A stretch of DNA of 64,000 nucleotides, from positions 1-64,000 of the forward strand of contig JALJEE010002741.1 of assembly GCA_023231475.1 (NCBI GenBank), given 5' to 3'. A program made the translations under genes and the position numbers. This document shows positions 1 to 13,480 of this stretch, piece after piece; position 1 is the stretch's first letter, and every line of letters starts with the position of its first letter. The notes under the pieces are model-generated. The model was given only the letters and a program-made list of their open reading frames with translations. It did no database searches and was not told the origin of the DNA. The DNA comes from Seison nebaliae. Lineage: Eukaryota; Rotifera; Pararotatoria; Seisonacea; Seisonidae.

Positions 1-3000
1 CCGTCCATAATGATCAGATACACTGATTTCACATAAATATTCTGTATTACTAAAAATTGAAACATATATAAAAAATTTTAACGAAAATTTTAAAATTCTT
101 AATTAACTTGGCCACTTCACTTCCTAAGAAAATATCACCAATTTTTGATTGAATAATAAATGGTGCCATACCAAATTCATCATTCTTATCTGTATCATCA
201 TTTGAACGATCGTCAACAAGTTTCGTTTTCTTCTCTTTTCCATTGTTCAATCGACAATCAATATTATAAACAAGTGAACTAGGACCATATTGGAGAGAAC
301 GGTCGCCATCAGTAGCTCGAATACGTCCAACCAATTCCCCACGAGACATATTGGTAGGCATAGTGAAATTTAATATTTTATTTATTGGCGGTTTCTTTTT
401 CTCATCCGATTTTTTAACGTCGTTAATATCATTACTATTGGAAAATGTTGTTACGGACGCTGTCAAATCTCGTGGACTAATGAAAACTGGAGCATGATCA
501 TTCCGATCTTCAATTTGTAATGTAATGGTTGCTTCACTTCTTAATGATCGTGGATATCTTCCTTTATCTGTAGCCTGTAATTGAATCATAATAAAATCTG
601 TATCCATAGTATCATAATTGATCAATTTATTCGCTTTCAAACAAACATCATATCGTTTACTACCAGTTGATTGAAGCATCATTGAATTGCTACTATATGC
701 ACCTAACATCGAAGAACGATGATATTCATAAGGATTTCTTATCGTCTCCTGTTTCTTCACATCCAAAGAAAATAGTTTTTGTGCTGCATGACTTCCCACT
801 GACTTGAAGTTAGTCGATACATCAATCACTTCTATTATCACATCATTATTTGGAGATGTTACATCAGCATCAACAACTTGGAATTCGCCAATACATCTGT
901 CTGATGGCAATTTTTCTCCGACGGAAAAAGTACTTTGCAACATTAAAAATTTTGGTTTCTCATCATTCACATCAATCACATTGACAATTATATCTAAATT
1001 TGAACGTCGTAAAGTTAAATCTTCGGCGAATACAGTTACCGTGTGAGTTTGTGACGTCTCACAATCGAATGGTTTCACCGTTAACAATTTAGTAAAATCT
1101 GAAGATAATCGGAACATTCCCGAACCATCAACCAGATAATATGATATCGTTCCATTATCCGGATCGATAGCTTTGATATTCGCTACTAATGTTCCAGGAC
1201 CTTGATCTTCCGTAATGTTCACATGATATTCTCCCCGAACCACTTCGATCGGTTTTATAAATCGTGGTGGTAAATCGACACGATTCGATATTTTTATTAT
1301 TACTACTTCCGATACTTCGATTGAAGAATCAGTATCTCTCGCTGTAATTTTTACGGGAACTGCCGTTCCAGCGCCCCATTTTTGGGGGTCCAATTCTCTC
1401 GGATCGTTTACTTTCAAATTTATTTTACTATATCCATAATCATAATTTGGATCCACTGTGAATCTCGTATCATTAACTTGTATCGAATATTTGGAATGAG
1501 TATTACTCTGTTGGAAATCAGTTACTATTAATTAAACAAGAAAAGAATTAAAAATTTACCAAATCCAAATCTTCAACAGCGATTTCCAATGGAATGAAAA
1601 AATTCCTTGGAAAATATTCAGGTAATTGATATTCTTTGAACGGAATAATAATAGACGGTGATTTATCATTTACATCTTCAATTGCAACTTTAATTTCTGC
1701 TTTCTTATTACAGAAATTACTACAACCAATTTCTTTGGCGATAACAGATAATTCATATCTGAAAAATAGATAAACGTACAAAAGATGGAAAAGAAGAAGA
1801 ATACCTTGTTTTTGGTCGTTCTTCAAATTTTCCTCTTAGACGACTAGAATTTAAATTGTAATCTACATCGAACGTCGTTTTTGTTCGAATTTCTCCCGAA
1901 TATTTATCTAACGTGAATGATTTACTATCAGCTATTATTGAGAATGTATAATCAAATTATTTTAAAGTAATTTTAACCTGTGGCCTCCAGGAAATATTGG
2001 ATTGTATGTTTCTTTTCTCGAGGAAGAAATATGTCACCATCCACTGCACGAATCGTATGTACTAATGTTCCCTAAAATTATTTTTAAAATGAAAAAAAAT
2101 CATTATTAATATAATTAACCACATCAGCATTCTCCAATACCGAAACGGGTTTTAATGGCAATTCCAAAAATTTGGGTGGTGTATCTTGTACGTCAATTAC
2201 ATGAACTTGAATTTCATGTTTAACGTTTGTTTTCCGATCCTAAAATTATTGAATCATCATAAATCTCAACAAATTTAAATATTAACATCAGCTCTTATGA
2301 AAACTTTCATTAGTTTTTTCGTTTCGTAATCCAATTTCTTTTGAAGATAAATACTTCCTTTTACTGAAGCAAATTCATTTCGACTATATTGATCAGTTTT
2401 ACCCAATTGAAAGAATTCACCATCATCCATCTGAATGAGAAATTGATGAGAATAAAGCTCGAAATAAAATTAACGAAAAGAATTCTCATACTGAGAGAGT
2501 TTCTATTGAATCGATAATCTTTATCACGTGCTTCAACTTCAGCAATAATTGTGTTGAGTGTTGTATTCTCTTGTACACTAATATGTTGTGGATTAACTGA
2601 ACCGCTCGATTCGAAATATGGTTCATTATCATTGATATCCAATACACGTAATATGCCGGACGATGTGGTCTAATAAAAAAATTAATATTTTATATATTCT
2701 AAATTTAAACATTTCTTCTCGTTTTGAAATTGACGACGGTATATCCGAAAGTGTAAGTAGTTTGTTTCTCAAAATCCAGTGACATTCGTAACATTAACAT
2801 TCCATGATCATTCAATTTCATTATTGTATTACCGTCACTATTGAGTTTATATAAAATGGATCTCGTATCATAATCGGGTATTCTGCAGAGAATCGTATCT
2901 GGTGGTTCATTCTCATCCACCGTCAAATGATCCCATCGACATTCTTCGTAAGCATCGCTTCTATGTCGTTTCCCGTCGATCAAATGGAAATTGATAAAAA

Positions 3001-3043
3001 TTATTTTTGAAACAATTACAAAATATATCAATATGCTATTCAT
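1..3043 (-). CDS. Cadherin-superfamily protein, 5' part (runs off left edge)
   Basis: Secreted or type I membrane cell-adhesion protein. The start is the ATG at 3043; the following residues (MNSILIYFVIVSKIIFINF) form a signal peptide. Frame-consistent exons are 3043-2711, 2669-2492, about 2430-2287, 2239-2120, 2071-1978, 1931-1805, 1758-1560, 1507-108 and 49 onward past the edge, with introns of 41-63 bp. Successive extracellular cadherin repeats show the calcium-binding linker motifs DINDNEP, ARDKD, DVQDTPP, DVNDKSP, DVNDEKP and DRNDHAP. The last exon in the window reads EYLCEISVSDHYG, so the ectodomain continues beyond the edge, and no membrane segment is seen yet. The junction between exons 2 and 3 does not join in frame (see findings). 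The family is clear, but I could not assign it to a particular cadherin (protocadherin-15/Cad99C-like, Cad87A-like and so on). Confidence 0.88.
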
Positions 3044-6000
3044 ATTCAGTTTGAAAATTTCCACATTCTATGACAAATGAAATGAGGTAAATGAAAATTT
3101 GTTAAATTGTGAGAGATGAAATAATATGATCAATAGTTTTTCAAAGGAAAATTATAAAACAAACTCGTTTTCCCAACGTTCGTTTATTAGGTGATGATCA
3201 GAGAATAAATTAGGCTAATCAACAGATATGGTCATTATAAAATGATGTCGTGCGAAGAACGGAAGCGAATACGGTGATAATGTATGTAAATGTTGACTAT
3301 GTTGATTCGGCCCTTTTCGAAAAAATCAAGTTCGAACAAAAACAATGAACATGGTGAAGAAATTGATGAATAGATGATGTTATATGTTCTTAAAAGCACA
3401 TGTCATAATGTTAAAAAGTTTTCTTGTCATATTTTAATGGAATTGAATTTGATAAAGTTCATTTAGAACTCAATCACTCACTCAAATGATATGCTTCATG
3501 TCTGTAAGAGACTAAAAAAGAAAGAAGCTTTCTGTATTTTGGATTTATAACGAAATCGAAACTTCTCATTCTTCTAAATAAATTGAGAAATGAAAAGTAG
3601 ATTTTGTATCGAAAAAACGATGGAGAATGAGCTAGATCAACTTAAAGAGATAAATGAGTTCAGGATATACTTCCAAATAGAAGTAATAGCCAATGCATTT
3701 GATATGTTTGATGAAAGTTAGCAACTTTGACTTGAGATACAAATTAAATATTTAGTTAATGAAGAATTCAGAGGGAAGAATGGAAGATGAATGAAGGTCG
3801 GTAAACGGAATCGATTACGTTCATTATTCTCTGTAAGTTGAAGTCTTGATGATTCATAAACATCGTAATTATAATAATAATTTACTGATTATAATAATGG
3901 ACATCTAACTAAACATGGAATGCTTAGAAGAATAAACAACCTTGAGCAAATAACTTAGTCGTCGGTCATGGAAATCATGGTCCTAATTATTATCAGGAAA
4001 AATTTTCTTTCTAACGGAATTGTTAATGCTCGTCAAAGTTAGTTGTCAGAAAATTATTTGTATGACTAAATTCATTTGATCAATGACTCATTAAAATTAT
4101 TATTAATAAAAATTCATATTGATTATATTAACAATATGAAAATTTCGATGTTCCTGGAAGAATTATTAATATTAGATCATACTGGTTAACAATAACTATA
4201 AAACTTGGAACAAAGGTACATTGATGTAGAAGATTCATGTTGATGGAAGAAGGAAATTAGTAAAAAAGAATAAAAATAAAATTTTTTTTCATATTTTCAA
4301 TTAGACTGAAATAAAAGCAAGAAATTCAAATGAAATTAAAAGAAGAAGAACTATCGTCATTAAAACAATATTGCGTCACATCCACAGTATTCATTCAACC
4401 TAATCGATCTATTGATAGATTTGAATTGATGTCAGAAAGCAGTAAAATACTTCTTCTCGTTTTGAAACGAGAAGTCGAATATTTCATGAATCAGTCATCG
4501 AATCGCTTGACCGATATTACACAATTCCCTCTGATGTGGATATTAGAGTTGAAAGAGAAGTTAACGGAAAGATGGATGCGATGAAAAAGAAACTTCTCCT
4601 TTCTTCATTCAACTTCTGTCTTCTTATGTTCAGCTTCACTGACTTCTATCTTTGGTTACATCATCCCCAAACGGAGGTAAATTTAATCAAACCAATTTTT
4701 TTGTTGAAAAAGAATTCGACTTTAAAAAATAGCGACTGCCCATTTCTTCCCCTCAAATACAATTTTAACATAATATTACGAAAAATTCAAAATCTCTTAA
4801 ATTACCGTTTTCTTCCTTAACAAAATGGAAAATTTACTGACAAGAGAATGAAGTGAAGAGTATTATATGTAAATTTGGAAGAGATTATTTGAATAAAAAA
4901 TTAAATTTTTCAGTTTCTACAATTATTAGTTGGACGAATAAACCTGAATGATCTCTAAGAATCATACCTAATATGAATAGAAGGAGAGCATAGAAAAAAG
5001 AGGACGAATGATTATAATTTTAATGAACTTCAACTTATATCATTTCGGGTCATTACAACACATCAGAGTCGAAGCCGCTATAAGATGAATATAAAAGAAT
5101 TAAGATGAAATAATATAGAAATGACGTAGGTTCATGCAATAAATTGATAATCATTATCATTTTTGTGTAGATCTTTTATCTAATGTTCCTTTAACATTTT
5201 CCTTTCTTTGAAATCTTTTTGAAAAACAAATTTGTTGAGATATCTCTCAATGTATCGATGTATCTACAACCAAATATATCGAAAGATATTCTCAATGGAG
5301 AGGTGAAGACATATCTTGCGGGATCCGATGGATATTCACAGATACTCAACATTTCTCTATGTCGATTTAACATGAGGTGAGATATCTCATTAGACAAATG
5401 ATAATCGTTCTCAATTTACCAGTACAACAATAGCAGTTGGATATTCAGATCAATGCAACAGATTGCATGAGCAAATAAATTGACACTTCTTTCTTTCTTA
5501 ATATTACGATGACGTGAATAATCAGTAAGAATGAATAAAATTTTGTAATTTGTCATTAACACAAATCTATTAAAATAAGTTTCATCATATTATACATTTC
5601 ATCAATTTATCAGTCTAACATTCGACGATCGTCGAACAATCATCTCCAATAGACGATTCCCTAGACTAAATTACTCAAATGAGAAAAACCAACAAACTCT
5701 CCTCAATGAATTTGATACGACACAACCACTTACTGGAGTTGACGAGCGAAAGTTAAACGAAGAGTTGGGGAAGGAGAATTTGATTTTTTTTCATAGAAAA
5801 TTTTCGATTTCGATTAAACGATTGTAAATTTATCGGAATTTCATTCTCTGATGAATTTATTGGGAGAGAAGTAAGAATCCCAATAAACAATGAAGAAAAT
5901 GTTAATTAAAATCTTGCGAACAATTCACACAGACAACCCACTAGGTGGAAGCAGCATGGAATGAGAATGACAATAATCATCAAAATTCAATAGAAGACGG

Positions 6001-9000
6001 AAGAAAGGAAGAATGGGAGAATCGAATTCAGTAAAGTTCCTTCATGTTCTTTAGTCACCGATGTCCCTATTAAACGATAGATTTGCATATTTCCTTCTTA
6101 GGCAACCTGTTAGTTCCTCATGACAGACGACCGATAGAAGAATGTTTTTAAATAAGATAAAAATTTCGAAGATGAACTTATCAGCTGAACTAAAACAATC
6201 TTCCTTTACATTTTCATTATAGCGAGGTGTTTAATAATTTGAAATTATTATCGGGAAATTGAAAAAAAAAATTCCAGAGAAAACTTTTTTAATTTTCAAT
6301 TTATTTAAAGAATGAGATCGAGAGAAATTGGATATCGATAATATGGTGAATATACGAAATTATCTTAATAAAATTAAAATAAAAGTACATAAGTGACAGG
6401 AAAATGATTACTTAAATTCTTAGGAAACTTTGAACTAGAAAATCGAGTAGGAAATGACAACGTTGGAAAATTGATCTTTCATAATATCTGTACTGAATCT
6501 GAATTTGGTGGTGGTTGGATGGATAACTTCAAGTTATTAACTTGTAGTTTCTCCTTCTTCGTTCAGAAATATTGAGCAGACGGATGAGAATAAGTGAGTA
6601 ACTATCGAATTGTCACTGTTTATGGTAGACAATTAGGAATTGTGATATGTATGAAAAAAATATTGGGAGAAAATAAATTCATAAATCGAGTTGGTTACAT
6701 AATTGTCAGATATAATAGATAAATTGAAGTGATCGACACAGATATTTGATAAGCAAAAGTTTTGAAATAAGATACATTTGTTTTCTTTACTTCTCATTTA
6801 TTGCGGTCAGTTGCGTAGATGACATGAGATTATGCAATTGATCAATCGAACACATACCGATTTACCAGCTACTTTTTCTCTTATTATCTTTCTAAATATC
6901 TCCATCGTTTCAATACACCGCCAATCATAACGTTCAGTGTATAGAGCAAATCATATCGATTCAAATTCCTACATGTTGGAAATCCATATTGAGTTATACA
7001 AACATTATGATGATGATAGACAATCACGTTAAAATTTGGCAATCTGCTCGAATAATTAACCCATTTGATTATTATCTAGTGTTGGGTTGAAATGAAAGAT
7101 TCTTTTTCCATTTAATCATACAAATAATGATGAAATATCGTCATATAAGAATATAATTCTCTGCGAATTATTCTCATGAATTATAATGGGATGAATTAAT
7201 TTCCGATGATTTTTCGAAAAATCACTACGGAACATATGAACATAATTGTAACAAAATTTTATTTTCCATAATTCAGTTTGATGAATATAATCAACCCAAA
7301 TCAACATCATTCAAGGTTCGATGGAACAATTCTTCAACTTCTGATCTTGAACAGAATATGGTTTAATTGGAAATAAGTCGAAATTCAGATTCTTCTTTTC
7401 CTTATCTCTTAAGATAAGTGATCATTGCCACGTTCTTCACTCGACGAACTTATCTTATGTAATTAAACAGTAAACAACATAAATCAGTAAATACAATAAA
7501 CAATCAAAGTTCCTAATCAAATCGGTAGTAAGGAAATGAAGAATGGGAAGTATTCTGATCAACTTGTCAACAATAACAGATGAGAAATTTCTCGCCATCA
7601 TTAAAGCAAAATGTCACATATTTATCTGACGGATTGAGGATGTGTATCTGGAGGAGACAGAAGTGGTTGTGATTGAATGGAGCATTCCTTCACGACCATC
7701 GGAGAATGATAATCGGAATAGTATTTCGGAGACGAACATGTATATGAATGACAAAATCGTGGAAAAAAGAAATCGGTTACTCATAACAACGAAAAGAGAA
7801 GGAATAATTAAGATTCAAGAATAAAAACAAAAAAAAATTTATTAAATATAAACAAACTATAACTATTTTTCTCGTAAGGCGAACCGAATGAATTGTTCTA
7901 TGCGTATAATTCTATTGCTAGAATTATTTGTTCATTATTTAACTACTTCCACTTATTCAAGGACTGATCTCACATATAGACATGTATTAGACAGACCTTG
8001 GAAAGTATATTATAATAATTACATATTATACATGTGCAATCTTTATGAGAAGAAATTTAACGTTAAATAATTCAATATAACTCAACTCTCCATTTCTCAT
8101 ATGAAACAGAAATATATTCGCTTTCCATATAACTTTATCATCGGCGACCATGACTACTCGTCTGGTGATATATTCATCCACATAATGGAGATGATGGATA
8201 AAAAGATGTGTTGAAATTGATGCATCATTGTTGGTATGATTGAAAAGAGGCGAATGTCCATCAATCAGTTAAGAAGAAAAATTATATAAAAATTTGATGA
8301 AAATTATAAATGGGAGAAATAAGTTACATATCGAATAGAATTCTTAAAGTTGTAAAATGGTGAAGGAATCGAATATTCAGTTAACGGAAACAACAATTAT
8401 TCGAGAAAAGAACAGCTGTTTCCGTATCAAATGATTGAAAAGTAATTATTGTCGACCATGTTATTGAACTCATTAACATTCGATTGTTCTTAAACAAATG
8501 ATTGATAAATTATTGATTGAAATTGACAATAATTTCCTAATTAAATTATAATTCTCCAATGAAAATTATTGTACGTAAATATTGAACTGTTACTATTGCT
8601 TCATTTTGAAATTACTTTTCCTTCTAGCAAAATATTCTGTTCCATCGACAGAAAAATCGGGTTCTCCAAACTCTTGAAATCAAAATTAAAAAAATTTTTT
8701 TTTTCAAATAGAATAACTGAAAGAAATGAAAGAAGAAATCTAATAAGAGACTGTTGAATAATGAGAAATGATTAAATGAATGATGAACTGTTACTAATAA
8801 TTATGGGAAGAAATAAATCAGATTTTGAGAAATCAAAATGTCGAACATGAAAAACATCTGGGCTCAGTTTCAACTGAGACTGACTCCAATACGATTGAAT
8901 TGAACATGTTCCTTATCGCAGAAGAGATTTCATTATATAATCAAGGAAGTGAAGTTAAAATAGATCGCCACTAGTGATTAATGTCCGTTTGAACGCCTAA

Positions 9001-12000
9001 CTGTTAATACAAAGAAAGAAACGATAACTGACCACCTGAACAATCTTTGATTACATTAGCTGGTTAAGGGAACAGGAATGATTAAGGAAGAATCAGAGAA
9101 ATACTTTTCTTATTGTTTTCTCTATTGCAGCCAATGGGCAAATGTAACATTTCTTCTTGTTTATTTAGGTTCATTATACCACGTCGAAAAAAGCAAACCA
9201 CGAATCTTTTCTAACGATGACGAGATGATGATGATGATGGAGAATGAATATATTCATCTTCTAAATAAATTTGCAATTGTTTTTCGATGTGGATAAAGAT
9301 TTCTCACTAAGGAGAATGTGGCAACTACTCGACATATTCGCAACAGAATATTAATTATTTCAATAAAAAAAATATTCTTAAGAATCTTCCTCATAGAATT
9401 TTATGATAATCGTAATTATGATCGTCATTATTAACTTTCCATCTATTAGCTCTTTCGAGAAAAGGTTCTCTCAAAGGAAATTTATTTTCTTCTCAATTTA
9501 CGTCATTCTCATTTGTGATGAACTAAAAAAAAAATCACTTTTGAATCCAAGAGGAATAATTCCATCTGGTTCGAAATTCAATTAAAGACAATGGTTCACC
9601 GCAGCCTCACATTGGTAATCATGTCGAAGTGGCCCATCGACATATCTATTCTTGAAGAAAAAAAGAAATGGAAGATAGAAACGGAATATTTCTTCTTTGG
9701 GAAAAGAATGACTTAATAGAAAAGTTGGTTATGGTGACGAATTAATTACTCGCCATCAAACGACAACGATGATTGATGTCGATAAAGTTGCGGAAAGGAA
9801 GTTCACGAGAACGTGAATGTTCAAATAAAACGAAATAAAGAAAGATTCTTCTTCCACTTCTATTGGTATTTTGTTGTTTTTTTTTGAATGAGTAAGAGAT
9901 ATGTAGGTAGGTAGAAGTGGAATATAAGAGTCGTAGAGACCGAGAACTAGTAGAAGGAAAAGGTATTAATGTGGGAGAATCGTAGAAGGAAATGAGGACA
10001 ATATCAAGAACTCGCCCTTCTTTCACCAAAGAACCGTTATCACCTCAATTATCATCATAAAATTTAATATTTAAATAATAATAATTTCCATTTTTTATAT
10101 AATTTATTTCGACGATACATGTGTCATCAGGAATGGTGAGAAGAAACGATAAGAAACTTGTTCAATAATGGAATGAATGTGCATGAATAAACTGAGACTT
10201 CCGTTTGCTGGATTCAATGAAGCGGAGGATGTTGTATTTCCTTACGAAAGCATCTGATTATTGATGAACGTTCTTTATTCCCGAAGATGACGATGACGTG
10301 ATGTTCCTTATATTGTCATTTGTTTTTCAGTTGGTCCCTCAGATCTGTCTATTGATATGAATTGATCAATTGTTTGTTGATGGAATAGCAATGAATTGGT
10401 GAGGAGGAAGTAAAAGTTCTTCATTGAAACAATGGAAGCTATTAGGACTCGATATTAACTCCTGGCGACATATACCAGTTAGTACGATAAATATTTCATA
10501 AAGTTAAAAACGTATTAAATGGAAAGTCGTCTTTGTTCTAAATAATTCTTCGGAGAAATTCGAGATGAACATAAATTTTGTAATGTTTTGTTTATCGATG
10601 ATATAACTCATTTCTGATGAAGATTTCATGAAGACTTAATTGAGGAGACTGGGGAAGGAAGGAAGAAAGAAAATGAAATTTTGAATTATTAATGAAATTG
10701 AACGGAAATTGTCAAATAAATTCATTAACATACATCCTTCCATCCGATCATAGATAATTTTTGGTAAACATTCAATGAAAGAACTACCATCTGGTATGAT
10801 GGCCGTTGGATAGGAGTAATAACACTGAAGAATAATGTGAGTAATGAATAATTTGAATAATAATTGACGATCAACATCGATTCTTCTTAGTCGACACATA
10901 ATGAACATGTTTTATTGAATCGTCCTTCGACGACGAGAAACGATATGTCCAAACAGATGATGATCGCTCAAATTTCTGAACGACGCTTGTCCGTTTTCAA
11001 TCACGATTCATCTACATAATCAGTAAATGACACAGAAACGAAATTAACTTCATGTTCAGTGTGACTTTGACTTGAAGCTACATGAAATACGAATCAAATA
11101 CGAAAATTATGTGACGAAAGTGAATATATTCAAAAGAGACGAATGAGATAAAATTGATGAGATTGTGGAGTGGTGGAGTTGATTGATTTAACACATTTTC
11201 GTTAAACTTGTTGCATTCGCATTCTCTTTCAATACTTACTGACTTATATCATTTGTGTTGTTCTTATTCCTGATATATCTTCACCGATTAATCATTTGAA
11301 ATATGAGCAAAAAGAGCGGAAAGAAACCGAATAAAAAACGAGAACTTGACTGAAAGAACTATATCAGTTTAATTTGAATATCAGGAATTGTGGAAGAGAA
11401 TAGAAAATCGGAAACTTTTACGAGATGTGAAAAAATAATTATATGAATTTTTTTCGTTTGAAGCAGTTGAGTAATGGAATGTTTAGTAATTCTTTCCTTC
11501 TGTTAGAAACCAGTACAATCATCATCACCACTAATAACGAGTATTTACAACGTTAAATTCATGACCTTAAAACCTGTTGCTATCATTATCATTCCAATAA
11601 TGATCATCACTATCATCAGCCTTCTCTCAATTATTAGACAGATGGAAACACATTATATTCTACTAAATTTTTTTTGTTCGTTTTTTTTTTCTTCCTTTAT
11701 CGAAGAAGAAGAAGTAGAAGACGAAGAAATGAGAGCATGAAAAGAAGAAGCATAACAACTATTGATGTTGATTGTCTTCGTCATTCACTTCGTATATGTA
11801 TACACGTCACTCGAACGAGAAGAATACTAGACTATTTCCCATATCTTTCTTTTTATTATTATCACGTCAACACTTAAACATTAGAGGACTTTTATTAGAG
11901 CTACTAAATACTACAACTCTTTCTGACAGGAGAATTCATTAACACAATCGTTTTACCACCATAATAATATTAACAATCGAGTACCGCAAGAATTTTGAAG

Positions 12001-13480
12001 AACACGAAAAAGAAATTCTTCTAACAAAATAAATCATATGGGTAGATGACGTAAAATTATGATATAAAAAAAAATCTTTCTTATATTGAATAATGACAAA
12101 ATAAGAAAAACAATAAAATCTTATAACAATAACAATAACACCAATGGAAATGAGGGAATTAAAGACGTTAGTTTAATAAGAAATTGTTTTATAAAAAAAA
12201 TAATCAGATAAAATCTTCCAATTTTTTTCAATGTTACCCTTCCATTCTCCTCCTATTTCCCAATGGTAATAGTTGTGGAATGAGAAAAAAATGATGTTAC
12301 TGATGATGATGATGATAGCGACAACAACAATCTTGGTGTTGTTGTTGTTACTGATGTTGAGAGAATAAGAAGCGTCGTCCTTCATCGTCATCACAAATGT
12401 GTTCTTCGTGGAACGCTTCCGATTAATTGAAACGTTCATGAGATTCTTTTATTTCTATTTTCCTTCTGATCATTTCTTCTCATAGCTAAGGAGAGAATCT
12501 GAAAAAATTTAATGAAGGTCAAAATTTTTAAGAGAGGAAAATCTCGTGGTGTAAATGGTCGAGAATAAAGGAGAACGACGGGAATTAATAATATCGATAT
12601 TTCGAGATGAAATGATGACGATGAGAAAAATGAGAAATAATAGCAATTTCAGACTCATTCCTCCTAACGATGTCTGCGATTGATTGCAGCTTACTCTTCT
12701 ATACTGTCACATTCCATTCGATTCTCTTTCGAATTTATTAGTTAATCCGATCGAAATTATGAAACAGTTTCGATGTCGATAGACGATGAACTTCACCTTC
12801 GATATTTTTTTCGGGAATTCTAATGAATCGAATGGAGAAATTCCTTGAAAAAAAAAAAACTCTTTCAAAAGAATAAGAAGAATTGAAGGAAAATTTTTTG
12901 AAATCATCAACAAAAATATGAGTTTGTTATTAGATAGAGAATTATGAAGAGAAATATTCTTTAGAATGAACATAAAATTTTCGTCAGATTAAAATGGACG
13001 ATTTACATGAATAACGATCGATGAGATCAATTGAGATAAATGTGTGAGATTTATAAACATCTTCTTATTTCGATCGACAATAGTCGAACTTCAATTGAGA
13101 TAATGCTCTCAACTTCTACAAGATCTCTGTTCGATGATAATTGACAAAACGACAATTTGTGACCTGTTAATCCGTCTGCTCAATTTCAACATTCTCTTTG
13201 ATAATTTTCTTAAGAAACTTTCGAGAATTATCGAAATGAAGAGTGATCAAAAAATGATTTATTTGAATTCGAATCATTTCATATAAGAATGACAACAAAA
13301 AAAGAATGGGAATAATAATGAGAAAATGTTTTGCTATTAAATTAAATTGTTCTTTCATTTGGGTAATTGTTTTGTTAACTAAATTTCATTTTTTTTCAGA
13401 ATTATCTCTCACACAATTTGTCAACAATTTTAAATTTTGTAGAAATGACAAAAATAAAAGTCGATTTCTTCTTTTCATAT
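3044..13480. other. 10.4 kb gene-poor interval
   Basis: No open frame here shows recognisable domains or joins across plausible splice sites into a convincing protein. The open frames are short (60-95 codons) and in AT-rich DNA of this kind are expected by chance. Simple-sequence stretches occur, such as GAT/GATG runs near 9228 and a CAA/TTG trinucleotide inverted pair near 12320-12352. The interval is by far the longest non-coding stretch in the window and lies upstream of the cadherin gene, so regulatory DNA, a 5' UTR exon with a long first intron, or a non-coding RNA are possible. None of these can be shown from the sequence. Confidence 0.6.

Noticed and set aside
3044-3064. Cadherin start upstream of 3043
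   Set aside because: It would need a GTG start. The ATG at 3043 begins a normal signal peptide.
4330-4584. 84-codon plus-strand frame in the desert
   Set aside because: No domain, signal or splice support. Its composition matches random AT-rich sequence and it overlaps another unrelated frame.
9545-9585. GGTTCGAAATTC resembling a tRNA T-arm
   Set aside because: No pairing stem around it and no D or anticodon arm upstream.
9742-10029. 95-codon minus-strand frame
   Set aside because: Arg/Ser/Tyr-rich chance translation of purine-rich DNA, without conserved features.
12300-12360. CAA/TTG trinucleotide hairpin
   Set aside because: It is a simple-sequence inverted pair in low-complexity DNA, with nothing to suggest a functional RNA.
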